This document shows, piece by piece, positions 18,906-27,107 of a DNA stretch of 64,000 nt. The notes beneath the pieces are model-generated. The model was not told the origin of the DNA and did no database searches. It saw only the letters and a program-made list of their open reading frames with translations. Location of the stretch: NCBI GenBank assembly GCA_963730115.1, contig CAVSQM010000012.1, positions 1-64,000 of the forward strand, in the 5' to 3' direction. Every line of letters begins with the position of its first letter. Within the stretch, counting starts at the first letter, position 1. Both the position numbers and the translations under genes were made by a program. Source of the stretch: DASQFQ01 sp963730115 (lineage in GTDB: Bacteria; Actinomycetota; Thermoleophilia; Solirubrobacterales; Solirubrobacteraceae).

Positions 18906-20037
18906 CTAGAGCGGGGCCATCGCGGCCATCGTGACCTCGAAGCGCTTCGCGCTCGGGTCGATCGGCAAGGAGTGGTCCTGCTCCCAGGCGCCGATGGCCT
19001 CGGAGCCCTCGACGATGAAGCGGCAGCGATCGTAGCGGCGCTCCATGAACGCCTCGAACGCCTCGGGCAGTGTCGCCTTCGACTGCAGCTCCTGGGTGAG
19101 GACGACGCCGTCCTCGATCGCCTGCGCGGCGCCCTGACCGCAGTGGGGCGAGGTGGCGTGCGCGGCATCGCCGAGGACCACGACCCGACCCTTGTGCCAG
19201 GGCGGCGGCAGTACGACGTTCTCCACGGGCCGGTAGACCACCGCCGCGTCGTCGACGATCAGGTGCGTGTGCTCGGCGACCGGCCCGCCGAACTGCGCCA
19301 GCCGCTCGCGCATCTTCGCCGCGAGGCCTTCGACCGGGAGCCGGAGCGGGTCCCCAGGCGGGGGCTTCTCGATCATCAGCATGTACATCAGGTCCGGCCC
19401 GAGCGGGACAGAATCCGGCCGTGCCGGTGGCGCCGATGTAGACCCAGATGTGGTCGAGCCCCTCGATGCGCGGGAGGTTGTAGCGCCAGCACACCTGACC
19501 GGTGTAGTTGGGCTGCACGTCCGGGCCGAAGACCATCTCGCGGACCTGCGAGCGCAGGCCGTCGGCACCGATCACGAGGTCGTAGGCCCGGGTATCGCCG
19601 TCGGTGAAGCCGACGGTGACCTGGTCGCCGTCGTCGTCGAGCGTGGTCAGCGTCACCCCCGCGCGGACCTCCGTGCCCGAGCCGAGCACGGCGTCCTGCA
19701 GGATGCGATGGAGGGCCGGGCGGGCGATGCCGTTGCCCGGCGGCAGGCCCTCGACGAGCGGCTCCCAGTCGTGCCCGACGAGGAAGGTCTCGCCGTCGCC
19801 GAGCCACGTCTTGTCGCCGTGCATCGGATGGCCGGCGGCGACACACTGCTCGGCCAGGCCGATCTCGTGCAGAACGCGCAGGGCGTTGGCCGGCTGGATC
19901 ATGCCGACGCCGTAGACGTCCCACTTCGGGTTCTTCTCCACGACGTCGACGGCGAAGCCCGCGCGCCGCAGGGCGATGCTCGTGGACAGGCCACCGATGC
20001 CTCCCCCCACCACCAGGATTCGCTCCACTTCGGTCAT
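18906..20037 (-). CDS. FAD-dependent aromatic monooxygenase (one frameshift)
   Basis: The start at 20037 (MTEVERILVVGGGIGGLST) follows GGAGGAGAG. It has the GxGxxG FAD site, ADGLRS (DG motif) and GRVVVLGDAAHATSPHCGQGA (GD motif) of group A flavin monooxygenases such as salicylate hydroxylase. One extra T near 19410 splits the gene; restoring it gives about 376 aa. It is the first gene of an eight- or nine-gene operon running to 11681 or beyond. Its upstream gap holds two of the cluster's 24-bp operator-like sites. Expected role: NAD(P)H-dependent ring hydroxylation. Confidence 0.83.
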
Positions 20038-20050
20038 CTCTCTCCTCCTA

Positions 20051-20074
20051 GAACCCGAATCGGCGTTCGAGTTC
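20051..20074 (-). promoter_or_regulatory. Cluster operator site 1
   Basis: Inverted repeat GAACCCGAA-N6-TTCGAGTTC (8 of 9 positions symmetric), 14 bp upstream of the monooxygenase start at 20037. It is one of seven sites fitting GAAnnnGAA-N6-TTCnnnTTC in the promoter gaps of this cluster, probably bound by one or both TetR paralogs. Confidence 0.65.
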
Positions 20075-20119
20075 AAATCTAGTCGACGGCCGCGCGCGCT
20101 GTCAACTGGACACGGGTTC

Positions 20120-20143
20120 GAATACGAACTATCGTTTTAGTTC
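20120..20143 (+). promoter_or_regulatory. Cluster operator site 2
   Basis: GAATACGAA-N6-TTTTAGTTC, matching the GAAnnnGAA-N6-TTCnnnTTC pattern with one mismatch, 20 bp upstream of the divergent FAD monooxygenase start at 20164. It also contains the shorter dyad CGAACTA-N6-TAGTTCG. Confidence 0.6.
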
Positions 20144-20163
20144 GACTACGAGGGGAGATCGCT

Positions 20164-21390
20164 GTGAGCACTTCGACGAGCAAGGGCCGCCTGGCGATCG
20201 TGGGCGCCGGGCCGGGCGGGATGGCGACCGCCCTCGCCGCGCATCGCGCCGGGTTCGACGTCAAGCTCTACGAGCGCTACGGCGAGATCAAGGCGGCGGG
20301 CAACATCCTCAACCTGTGGCCGCCGCCGCAGAAGGTCCTCGGCCTGATCGGTGTCGACACTCAAGACCTGGGCGCGCCCGCCAACGCCACGTTCCGCCGC
20401 AACGACGGTCGCGTGCGCGTCACGGTCCGGCTGCCGGAGGCCGTCGTCGCCGAGTACGGCGGCGGCTTCATCGGACTGCTCCGCTGGGGCTTGTACAAAC
20501 GCATGATCGACGCGCTGCCGCTCGGCGTGCTGCAGCTCGGCCACGAGGTGACCGCGCTCGACGATCGCGGCGAGCGGGTCTCGCTCACCTTCGCGGACCG
20601 GCCGCCGGCCGAGGCCGACGTCGTCGTCGGCGCCGACGGGCTCAACTCCTTCGTCCGCCGCGCGCTGTGGGGCGAGCAGCCGATCCGCCACCAGCGCCTG
20701 CACCTCGTGGGCGGCTACCTGTTCCTCGACGGTCCGCCGCCCAACGACACGGTCATCATGCACGACCGCACCACGCAGGGCAGCTACTCCGCGATCCGCC
20801 ACGAGGGCAAGTGGGGCTACGAATGGTGGGTGCTCGAGGCGTTCGATCCGAGCGCGCCGTTCGAGGAGGACGTCCACGAGTTCGCGCGGGTGCGGGCCCG
20901 CCGCTTCGCGGACCCGCTGCCCTCCCTGGTCGAGCGGACCCCGCGCGAGCACCTGCAGCGCTGGGAGATCCGCGATCGCAAGCCGCTCAAGCAGTGGTCC
21001 AAGGGCCGGGTGACGCTCGTCGGCGATGCCGCCCACCCCACCTCCCCCTACGCCGCTTACGGCGCCGGCATGTCGATCGAGGACGGCTACTTCCTCGCCT
21101 GCGAGCTGGAGCGGATCGACGTCCGCGACAGCGCCGCAGTCAGGACCGCGCTGCAGGCCTTCGAGGAGCGGCGCAAGCCGCACACCAAGCAGGTGACCGA
21201 GCAGGCGTTCTACACCGGCTTCGCCTTCCACCGGCTGCCGCGCCTGCTGCGGCCGCTGCGCGACCTCGTCTATGACCACACGCCGCTGCTGCAGAAGGTC
21301 ATCGGCGACGACACGCCGAAGCACATCCTCAGCCAGCTCGCGGAGATCGACGAGGCGGAGCGGCGGCGGCCCGTGCCGGTCGCGAGCTGA
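20164..21390 (+). CDS. FAD-dependent aromatic monooxygenase
   Basis: 408 aa, GTG start after GAGGGGAG. FAD-binding GRLAIVGAGPGGMATALAAHRAGF, DG motif VVGADGLNSFVRRALWG, and GD motif GRVTLVGDAAHPTSPYAAYGAGM with SIEDG. Group A flavoprotein monooxygenase of the salicylate/6-hydroxynicotinate hydroxylase type. It is intact and divergent from the second monooxygenase at 20037, so two successive ring hydroxylations before ring cleavage are conceivable. It converges on the TetR gene. Confidence 0.87.
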   Translation: MSTSTSKGRLAIVGAGPGGMATALAAHRAGFDVKLYERYGEIKAAGNILNLWPPPQKVLGLIGVDTQDLGAPANATFRRNDGRVRVTVRLPEAVVAEYGGGFIGLLRWGLYKRMIDALPLGVLQLGHEVTALDDRGERVSLTFADRPPAEADVVVGADGLNSFVRRALWGEQPIRHQRLHLVGGYLFLDGPPPNDTVIMHDRTTQGSYSAIRHEGKWGYEWWVLEAFDPSAPFEEDVHEFARVRARRFADPLPSLVERTPREHLQRWEIRDRKPLKQWSKGRVTLVGDAAHPTSPYAAYGAGMSIEDGYFLACELERIDVRDSAAVRTALQAFEERRKPHTKQVTEQAFYTGFAFHRLPRLLRPLRDLVYDHTPLLQKVIGDDTPKHILSQLAEIDEAERRRPVPVAS

Positions 21391-21408
21391 GCCGTCAGGC
21401 CGGCTCAG
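21387..21408. terminator. Convergent hairpin between monooxygenase and TetR genes
   Basis: Perfect 8-bp inverted repeat CTGAGCCG-N6-CGGCTCAG across the two stop codons of the convergent genes. It could act as a bidirectional terminator; no T-tract is present. Confidence 0.45.
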
Positions 21409-22052
21409 GCCCGATCAGGTAGTCGGCCGCCGCGCGCGCGAGCTCGTTCACGAGCACGTCCTCTGAGACGGGGCGGTCGGACTCGAAGTCCGGGCCGTGG
21501 GAGATGCGGCGCGCCAGCGTGTCGTAGACCAGGCGGAAGGCCATGTCGATCGCCAGATCCGGATCGGGATGGCGGATGTCGTCCCGGTGGGCTCCCAGCG
21601 CGGTCTCGAACGTCGCCGACAGCCCGCGCAGGCCCTTGCGACCCGCGCTCCCAGAAGTTCTGATCCACGACGGCACGGTGCATGAAGACGCGCAGGGTGT
21701 CGGCGTTGCCGAGCACGCCGGCGGCCAGCTCGTGCACCAGCGCCTCGACGAGCGCGCGGCCGTGGAGATCCTCGCGGCGCGACGCCAGCTCGATCCGGCG
21801 GTTCTCCTCCCGCATCCGCGCCGTCTCGCGGTCGTAGATGGCGAGGATCAGCGCCTCTTTGCTCGCCGCGCGCGCGTAGATCGAGCCGACGGACACGCCC
21901 GAGCGGCTGCTGACCTCTTGCAGCGTGAAGCCCTCGTAGCCGACCTCGCGGAGCAGGTCGGCGCCGGCCTGCAGCACGCGCTCGAGCGACTCCTGGCTCC
22001 GGCGCTGCAGCGGAGGGCGGATGAGCGGGTCGGGTTGTGGCTGCGTCGCCAT
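21395..22052 (-). CDS. TetR-family regulator of the catabolic cluster (one frameshift)
   Basis: The start at 22052 gives MATQPQPDPLIRPPLQRRSQ, then the TetR HTH ESLERVLQAGADLLREVGYEGFTLQEVSSRSGVSVGSIYARAASKEALI in overview. A frame break near 21650 separates NFWERG from the C-terminus GLSATFETALGAHRDDIRHPDPDLAIDMAF in another frame. One extra base explains it, giving about 218 aa. It is a close paralog of the TetR at 32413-33097. A dyad at 22059-22082 lies between its start and the divergent SDR gene, implying autoregulation and control of the SDR. Confidence 0.8.
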
Positions 22053-22058
22053 GGTGGG

Positions 22059-22082
22059 ATATTAGAACAGTCTTTCTAATTT
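22059..22082 (+). promoter_or_regulatory. Cluster operator site 3
   Basis: The core ATTAGAA-N6-TTCTAAT is a perfect 7-bp inverted repeat with a 6-bp spacer, in the 53-bp gap between the TetR start (22052) and SDR start (22106). It fits the extended half-site GAATTAGAA found at the other cluster promoters. Confidence 0.75.
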
Positions 22083-22105
22083 CGAGCAAGGGAGGATGCA
22101 AGCCC

Positions 22106-22801
22106 GTGGGAGTCATCATCGTCACTGGGGCGGCGAGCGGCATCGGCGCCGCGACGGCGCAGCTCCTGCGCGAAGCAGGCGAGACCGTGATCGGCGCCGA
22201 CATCGCCGAGACGGCGGACGGGCGGCTCGACGTCGCCGACCCGGAGAGCTGGGCGCGGCTCGTCGCCCCGCTCGAGCGCGTCGACGGCCTCGTCAACGCC
22301 GCCGGGGTCACCCACCGCGCCCGCATCGGCGACGTCGCGCCGGCGGACTTCGAGCGCGTCATGGCCGTCAACGCCGCCGGGCCGCTGCACGGCATCCAGG
22401 CGGTCCTCCCCCGCATGCCGGCCGGCGGCTCGATCGTCAATATCTGCTCGCTCGCCGCGCTCACCGGGCACTACACCGCCGCCTACACCGCGAGCAAGTG
22501 GGCTCTGCGCGGCCTCACCCGCACCGCGAGCCTCGAGCTCGGGCCGCGCGGCATCCGTGTCAACGCGGTCTTCCCGGGCTACATCGAGACGCCGATGACC
22601 GCGTCGGCGCCGCCGGCGTTTCTCGACGCCAGCGTGCGGGCCGCCTCGCTCGGCCGCGCCGGCACGCCGGAGGAGGTCGCGGCGGTGTGCGCGTTCCTGC
22701 TCTCCGACGCCGCGGCCTACGTCACCGGCGCCGAGATCGCCGTCGACGGCGGCGTCGCCGGCCACGGCGGCGCCAAGGCGCTCTCGGACGCGCTCCGCTA
22801 G
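22106..22801 (+). CDS. SDR-family oxidoreductase
   Basis: 231 aa from the GTG at 22106 (VGVIIVTGAASGIGAATAQL), after GGGAGG; an earlier in-frame start would run into the operator. Classical SDR: TGAASGIG cofactor motif, LVNAAGV, catalytic Ser in SIVNICSLAAL, YTASKW (YxxxK) and the C-terminal AVDGGVAGHGG. Likely NAD-dependent dehydrogenation of a diol or alcohol intermediate. It converges on the cyclase gene with overlapping stop codons. Confidence 0.85.
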   Translation: MGVIIVTGAASGIGAATAQLLREAGETVIGADIAETADGRLDVADPESWARLVAPLERVDGLVNAAGVTHRARIGDVAPADFERVMAVNAAGPLHGIQAVLPRMPAGGSIVNICSLAALTGHYTAAYTASKWALRGLTRTASLELGPRGIRVNAVFPGYIETPMTASAPPAFLDASVRAASLGRAGTPEEVAAVCAFLLSDAAAYVTGAEIAVDGGVAGHGGAKALSDALR

Positions 22802-23592
22802 GCGGCGCCGTCGAGCCCGAGGATCGCCACCGCCCGGCACCAGCCTGCGCTCGCACGGGTGATCTTCACGGGGAAGCAACTGACGTAGAAGCCGCGCGCC
22901 GGGAGCGTGCCGAGGTTGGCCAGCTTCTCGATCTGGAAGTACTCGTGCTCGATCCCGACGCGGTGCGCCTCCCAGAGCAGCGAGCGGTCGCCGGTGGCGG
23001 CGAAGTCGCGGGCGATGTAGGGATTGCCGCGATCCAGCCCGGGCGCATCCGTCCCGATCACCTTGATCCCGCGCTCGATCAGCCAGCGGGTGGACGCGGC
23101 GCCGAGGCCCGGGTAGTCGTCCCAGTAGAGCTCGGTGCCGAAGTGCTCGTCCTGCCCGAACCACAGGCACACGATCTCGCCCGGGCTGAGCGGAGCGCCG
23201 GTGCGCTCGATGGCGGCGGCCAGCTCGTCCGGCTCGATCCGATCTCCGGGCTCGTGGCCCCGCAGGTCGACGACGACGCCGGGCGCGAAGAAGTGCTCGA
23301 GCTCGAGCTGGTCGATCGTGCGCGCGGGCCGGCCCTCGGAGGTCGGGTGGTAGTGCCACGGGGCATCGACGTGGGTGCCCGCGTGAGCGGTGAGGGCGAG
23401 CCGCTCGGCGCCGACGCCGACGCCGTCCATGTCCTCCGGCTCGGCACCGAACATGAGCTTGCACTCCGGGAGCGTGTCGGTGTGGCTCTGGTACTGGATC
23501 TCGGCGGCGAGGATGGCGCCCATCCCGCCCCGGATCTCCCCCGGATTCGGCTCTTGGATCGGCACGCTCAGGTCCACGAAGCGCAGGTTCAT
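22798..23592 (-). CDS. Cyclase/kynurenine-formamidase-like hydrolase
   Basis: 264 aa, ATG after GGGGGAG. Metal-dependent cyclase family (PF04199 type): the motif HAGTHVDAPWHYHP carries the conserved His/Asp metal ligands, with VVDLRGHEPGDRI and VIGTDAPGLDRG following. Relatives are arylformamidases, isatin hydrolase and polyketide-cyclase-like proteins. Here hydrolysis of a cyclic amide or lactone ring is plausible. Its start faces operator site 4. Confidence 0.82.
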   Translation of the reverse strand: MNLRFVDLSVPIQEPNPGEIRGGMGAILAAEIQYQSHTDTLPECKLMFGAEPEDMDGVGVGAERLALTAHAGTHVDAPWHYHPTSEGRPARTIDQLELEHFFAPGVVVDLRGHEPGDRIEPDELAAAIERTGAPLSPGEIVCLWFGQDEHFGTELYWDDYPGLGAASTRWLIERGIKVIGTDAPGLDRGNPYIARDFAATGDRSLLWEAHRVGIEHEYFQIEKLANLGTLPARGFYVSCFPVKITRASAGWCRAVAILGLDGAA

Positions 23593-23615
23593 CGGTCGCT
23601 CTCCCCCTCACACAT

Positions 23616-23639
23616 GAATTAGAGTCTGTATTCTAATCT
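23616..23639 (+). promoter_or_regulatory. Cluster operator site 4
   Basis: GAATTAGAG-N6-TTCTAATCT between the divergent starts of the cyclase (23592) and the FAH-family gene (23677). The left half matches the GAATTAGAA half-site at 8 of 9 positions; the core ATTAGA/TCTAAT is symmetric. Confidence 0.72.
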
Positions 23640-23676
23640 CGCCCCGGGACGTGTCAAACCGAGCTGAGGAGGAGAC

Positions 23677-24612
23677 ATGCGCATCGCGCGGATCGACCTG
23701 GATGGACCCGTCACCGCGATCGCCGACGGCGACACCCTCCGGCCGCTGCCCGGCGTCGCGGTCCTCGAGCTTCTGGCCGCGTCCCCGGAGGAGCGCGCCC
23801 GCCTGGCCGCCCGCGCCGGCGAGCCGGTGGCGGACGCGCGGCTCCTGGCGCCGCTCGAGCCCGCCTCGGTGCGCGACTACTCGGTCTTCGAGCAGCACGG
23901 CGAAGGGGCCTCCATGGCGATCGGCGGGCCCGACGCCAAGATCAGCCCCACCTGGTACGAGATGCCGGCCTTCTACTTCTCCAACCCGCACGCCACCACC
24001 GGTCCCGACGAGGTGATTACGCCTCCCGCCGGCACGACGGGGCTCGACCTCGAGCTCGAGGTCGCGGCGATCGTCTGCCGGCGCGGCCGCAACCTGTCCG
24101 TGGAGGACGCGGAGCTCCACATCGGCGGCTACACGATCTTCAACGACTGGTCGGAGCGCGACATCGCGGCGCGCGAGGCGCGGATGCCGTTCGGCTTCCA
24201 CAAGACGAAGGACTTCGCCAACACCTTCGGCCCTTGGATCGTGACGCCCGACGAGCTCGAGCCCTACCGCCAGGGCGACCGCCTGAACCTGCGCATGACC
24301 GCCTTCGTCAACGGTCGCGAGCTGGGCGGCGACAACCTCGCCTCGATGGCGTGGAGCTTTCCCGAGCTCGTCGCCTTCGCGGCCCGCGGCGCGTGGATTG
24401 CACCCGGTGACGTCATCGCCAGCGGCACCTGCGGCGGCGGCTGCCTGTTCGAGCTGTGGGGCCGCAACCAGGGCAAGGAGCCGCCCCCGCTCAAGCCGGG
24501 CGACGAGGTGCGACTCGAGGTCGAGGGCATCGGCACGCTGACCAACACCATCGGGGAACCGCACCCCGAGCTCGAGCCACTGCCTCGCGCGCGGGCGCGC
24601 GTGAGTGCCTGA
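23677..24612 (+). CDS. Fumarylacetoacetate-hydrolase-family protein 1
   Basis: 311 aa, ATG after GAGGAGGAG. FAH fold: metal-binding LDLELEVAAIVCRRGRN, GGYTIFNDWSERDIAAREA, HKTKDFANTFGPWIV and ASGTCGGGCLFE. The N-terminal ~75 residues are a family-typical extension. Members hydrolyse C-C bonds in fumarylacetoacetate-like ring-cleavage products or isomerise/decarboxylate them. The stop overlaps the next gene's ATG (TGATG), so the two FAH genes are translationally coupled. Confidence 0.87.
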   Translation: MRIARIDLDGPVTAIADGDTLRPLPGVAVLELLAASPEERARLAARAGEPVADARLLAPLEPASVRDYSVFEQHGEGASMAIGGPDAKISPTWYEMPAFYFSNPHATTGPDEVITPPAGTTGLDLELEVAAIVCRRGRNLSVEDAELHIGGYTIFNDWSERDIAAREARMPFGFHKTKDFANTFGPWIVTPDELEPYRQGDRLNLRMTAFVNGRELGGDNLASMAWSFPELVAFAARGAWIAPGDVIASGTCGGGCLFELWGRNQGKEPPPLKPGDEVRLEVEGIGTLTNTIGEPHPELEPLPRARARVSA

Positions 24613-25560
24613 TGTTCGCGCTCGGCACGTTCGCGCGCGGCGAGGGCGAGGCGTTCGCCGGGCTGGTCGTGGACGAGCGGGTCTACGACCTCGGCCCGGA
24701 CACGACGACCCTTGCGCTGTTTCATGACTGGGATGCCTCGCTCGAGCGCCTGCGGGCGCTCGCCGCGGCGCCGCCCGGCGAGGGCGTCCCGCTCGGCGAG
24801 CTACGCCCGCTCGCGCCCGTGGCGCCGGCCGGGCAGGTGCTGTGCGGCGGGGCGAACTACTCCAAGCACCTGCGCCAGATGGCCTACGCCCACCTCAAGC
24901 GTGAGGGCGACCCGCGCCCCGAGGAGGAGCTGCGCGCCGCCGCCGACGAGATCTCCGCGCGGCGGGCGCGGGAGGACCCGTTCGTGTTCGCCGGACTGCC
25001 CAGCGCGCTGTGCGGCGCCGAAGACGACGTGATTCTGTGGGGACCGGGGCACGAGCACGACTGGGAGCTCGAGCTGGCGGTCGTACTCGGCCGCGGCGGC
25101 CGGTCCATCCCCGCGTCCGAGGCATTGCGAGTGCGTCGCCGGCTACACGATCTGCAACGACGTCAGCACCCGCGACGTCATGTTCCGGCCCGGCTTCCCG
25201 ATGACCGACTTCCTGATGACCAAGATGCGGCCGACGTTCTTCCCGACCGGGCCGTATGTCGTCCCGCGCGAGTTCGTGCCGGACTACCGGCAGCTGCGCA
25301 TCACGCTCAAGGTCAACGGCGAGGTCATGCAGGACGAGGGCGTCGACGACATCATCCATGGCGTCGAGGAGCTCGTCGCCTACGCGTCGCGCGTCGTCGA
25401 GCTGCAGCCCGGCGACCTGCTGCTCACCGGCTCGCCCGCCGGCAACGCCGCGCACCACGGCAACCGCTGGCTCGTCCCCGGCGACGTCATGGAGGGCTCG
25501 ATCACCGGCCTCGGCGTGCAGCGCAACCGCTGCGTCTCGCCTGAGGTTGCAACGCCGTGA
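24612..25560 (+). CDS. Fumarylacetoacetate-hydrolase-family protein 2 (one frameshift)
   Basis: ATG at 24612 inside the stop of the preceding gene. MFALGTFARGEGEAFAGLVV, LCGGANYSKHLRQM, HEHDWELELAVVLGRGG (metal-binding ExE), then one extra base near 25130 and VAGYTICNDVSTRDVM, KVNGEVMQDEGVDDIIHG, LLTGSPAGNA to the stop at 25560. Restored length is about 315 aa. Probably a ring-cleavage product hydrolase, isomerase or decarboxylase working with FAH 1 downstream of the dioxygenase. Confidence 0.82.
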
Positions 25561-25577
25561 GCGGACGTCTATTCTAG

Positions 25578-25601
25578 AACCCGAATCTGGATTCGGTATA
25601 G
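25578..25601 (+). promoter_or_regulatory. Cluster operator site 5
   Basis: GAACCCGAA-N6-TTCGGTATA, containing the perfect dyad CCGAATC-TG-GATTCGG (25581-25596), 13 bp upstream of the dioxygenase ATG at 25614. An overlapping TTCTAGAA palindrome sits at 25572-25579. It implies the dioxygenase/cupin pair has its own regulated promoter. Confidence 0.68.
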
Positions 25602-25613
25602 CGAGGAGAGACC

Positions 25614-26600
25614 ATGTCCGAGGTCCTGCTGTCACAGCTGGCGCACGTGGAGATCACGAGCCCGAAGCCCGAGGAGTCCGTGCGCTGGTTCGTGGACGTC
25701 CTCGGCCTCGAGCAGACCACCCAAGAGGGCCAGTCCGCCTACCTGCGCGGGTGGGGCGAGTGGCTGCACTCGAGCCTGATCGTCACCGAGGGCCCTGCGC
25801 CCGCGCTCGCCCACATCGGCTGGCGCACCTACGGGCCCGACGACGTGGACACGATCGCGCAGCGCATCGACCCGGAGCTCGCCGAGGGCTGGGTGGATGA
25901 CTCGGTCGGGCACGGCCGTTCGTTCCGCTTCCGCGCGCCGATGGGCCACGTGAACGAGGTCTTCTGGGAGACCGAGCTCTACGAGGCGCCGCCGGAGCTC
26001 CAGACCGACATGCGCCTGCGCCCCCAGCGCTACACAGGTCGCGGCGCCGCCGCCCGCTACATCGACCACGTCACGATCAACGCGCCGGCGCTCAAGGACG
26101 AGATCGCCTGGTACCGCAACACGCTCGGCTTCCGCCACACCGGCTCGATCTGCCCCGAGCCGGGCGTGCCGATGTTCTCCACGCTCACCACCACGGCCCC
26201 CCGCTCCACGCACGACCTGGCGCTCGTGCCCGACGCGCCATTCGGCCGCGGTCGCGTCAACCATGTCGCCTTCCGCGTCGACCAGCGGCTCGACGTCGAG
26301 CGCGCCGCCGACGTCTTCCTCGGCGCCGACACCCCGATCGAGTTCGGACCCGGCATCCACGGGATGGACGAGATCACCTACCTGTACGTGCGCGAGCCGG
26401 GCGGGCTTCGGATCGAGATCAACTCGGGCGGCTGGCAGAACGCCATGCCCGACTGGGTGCCGCCGGAGCACCTTCCCAACGAGGGCCCGACGTCCTACTT
26501 CCGCAACGTGCTCATGCCCGACTCGATGATGGAGTCGTTCCCGTCGCTCGAGGTCGCGCGCGAGCACTTCACGGCGATCGGCCAGTTCAGCGAGGACTGA
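25614..26600 (+). CDS. VOC-superfamily extradiol-type ring-cleavage dioxygenase
   Basis: 328 aa, ATG after GAGGAGAG. Two vicinal-oxygen-chelate modules: the N-terminal one begins SQLAHVEITSPKPEESVRWFVDVLGL, the C-terminal catalytic one begins YIDHVTINAPALKDEIAWYRN. Fe(II) ligands are the His of DHVTI, the His of VNHVAFRVD and the Glu of GLRIEINSGG, as in type I extradiol dioxygenases of the catechol 2,3-dioxygenase kind. Expected reaction: O2-dependent meta-cleavage of a catechol-like ring. This is the strongest sign that the cluster degrades an aromatic compound. Confidence 0.87.
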   Translation: MSEVLLSQLAHVEITSPKPEESVRWFVDVLGLEQTTQEGQSAYLRGWGEWLHSSLIVTEGPAPALAHIGWRTYGPDDVDTIAQRIDPELAEGWVDDSVGHGRSFRFRAPMGHVNEVFWETELYEAPPELQTDMRLRPQRYTGRGAAARYIDHVTINAPALKDEIAWYRNTLGFRHTGSICPEPGVPMFSTLTTTAPRSTHDLALVPDAPFGRGRVNHVAFRVDQRLDVERAADVFLGADTPIEFGPGIHGMDEITYLYVREPGGLRIEINSGGWQNAMPDWVPPEHLPNEGPTSYFRNVLMPDSMMESFPSLEVAREHFTAIGQFSED

Positions 26601-26602
26601 GC

Positions 26603-27104
26603 GTGGCCGCGCCGCGGCGGGTCGTCACCGGCCACGACGCGGCCGGCCGCTCGGTCGTGCTCTCCGACGGGCCGGCGCCGCGCTCGCACGACGTCGGCTC
26701 CGCGGTGTTCCACGAGCTGTGGAGCACGCGCGCGACACCGGCTCCGGTCGGCCGCGACCGAGCCGGAGCCGACGGACCGCCCGCTGGTCACGCCGCCGGA
26801 CCCCGACGGCACCATCGTTCGCATCACGGAGATCAAGCCGGGCGAGCGCTCACCCATGCACCGCACGCAGACGATCGACTACGGGATCGTGCTCGAGGGC
26901 GAGCTGTGGCTCATGCTCGACGACGGCTCGGAGACCCGGCTCGGCCCGGGCGACGTGGTCGTCCAGCGCGGCACCGATCACGCCTGGGAGAACCGCACCG
27001 AGCAGGTCGTGCGCGTCGTCTTCGTGCTCGTCGACGGCGCCTTCACGGACGAGCTGCGGGCCGCAATCGGCGCCCCGCAGCTCTACGACCAGCCGCTCGA
27101 CTGA
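26603..27104 (+). CDS. Small cupin-domain protein (one frameshift)
   Basis: A GTG start 2 bp after the dioxygenase stop opens VAAPRRVVTGHDAAGRSVVL. After one extra base near 26750 the frame continues as TDRPLVTPPDPDGTIVRITEI, PMHRTQTIDYGIVLEGELWLML and GDVVVQRGTDHAWENRT, ending LYDQPLD. About 166 aa. It resembles the small cupins often found in gentisate/aromatic clusters; the metal-binding His residues are partly replaced (HRTQTIDY), so a catalytic role is uncertain. Confidence 0.75.
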
Positions 27105-27107
27105 CGG

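Noticed and set aside
18906..20037. Programmed ribosomal frameshifting in the monooxygenase and similar genes
   Set aside because: The break points share no slippery heptamer or pseudoknot pattern, and the same 3n+1 defect occurs in unrelated gene families across the window.
22076..23622. Long Arg/Ala-rich frames on both strands over the SDR and cyclase genes
   Set aside because: They are out-of-frame shadows of two clearly recognised genes.
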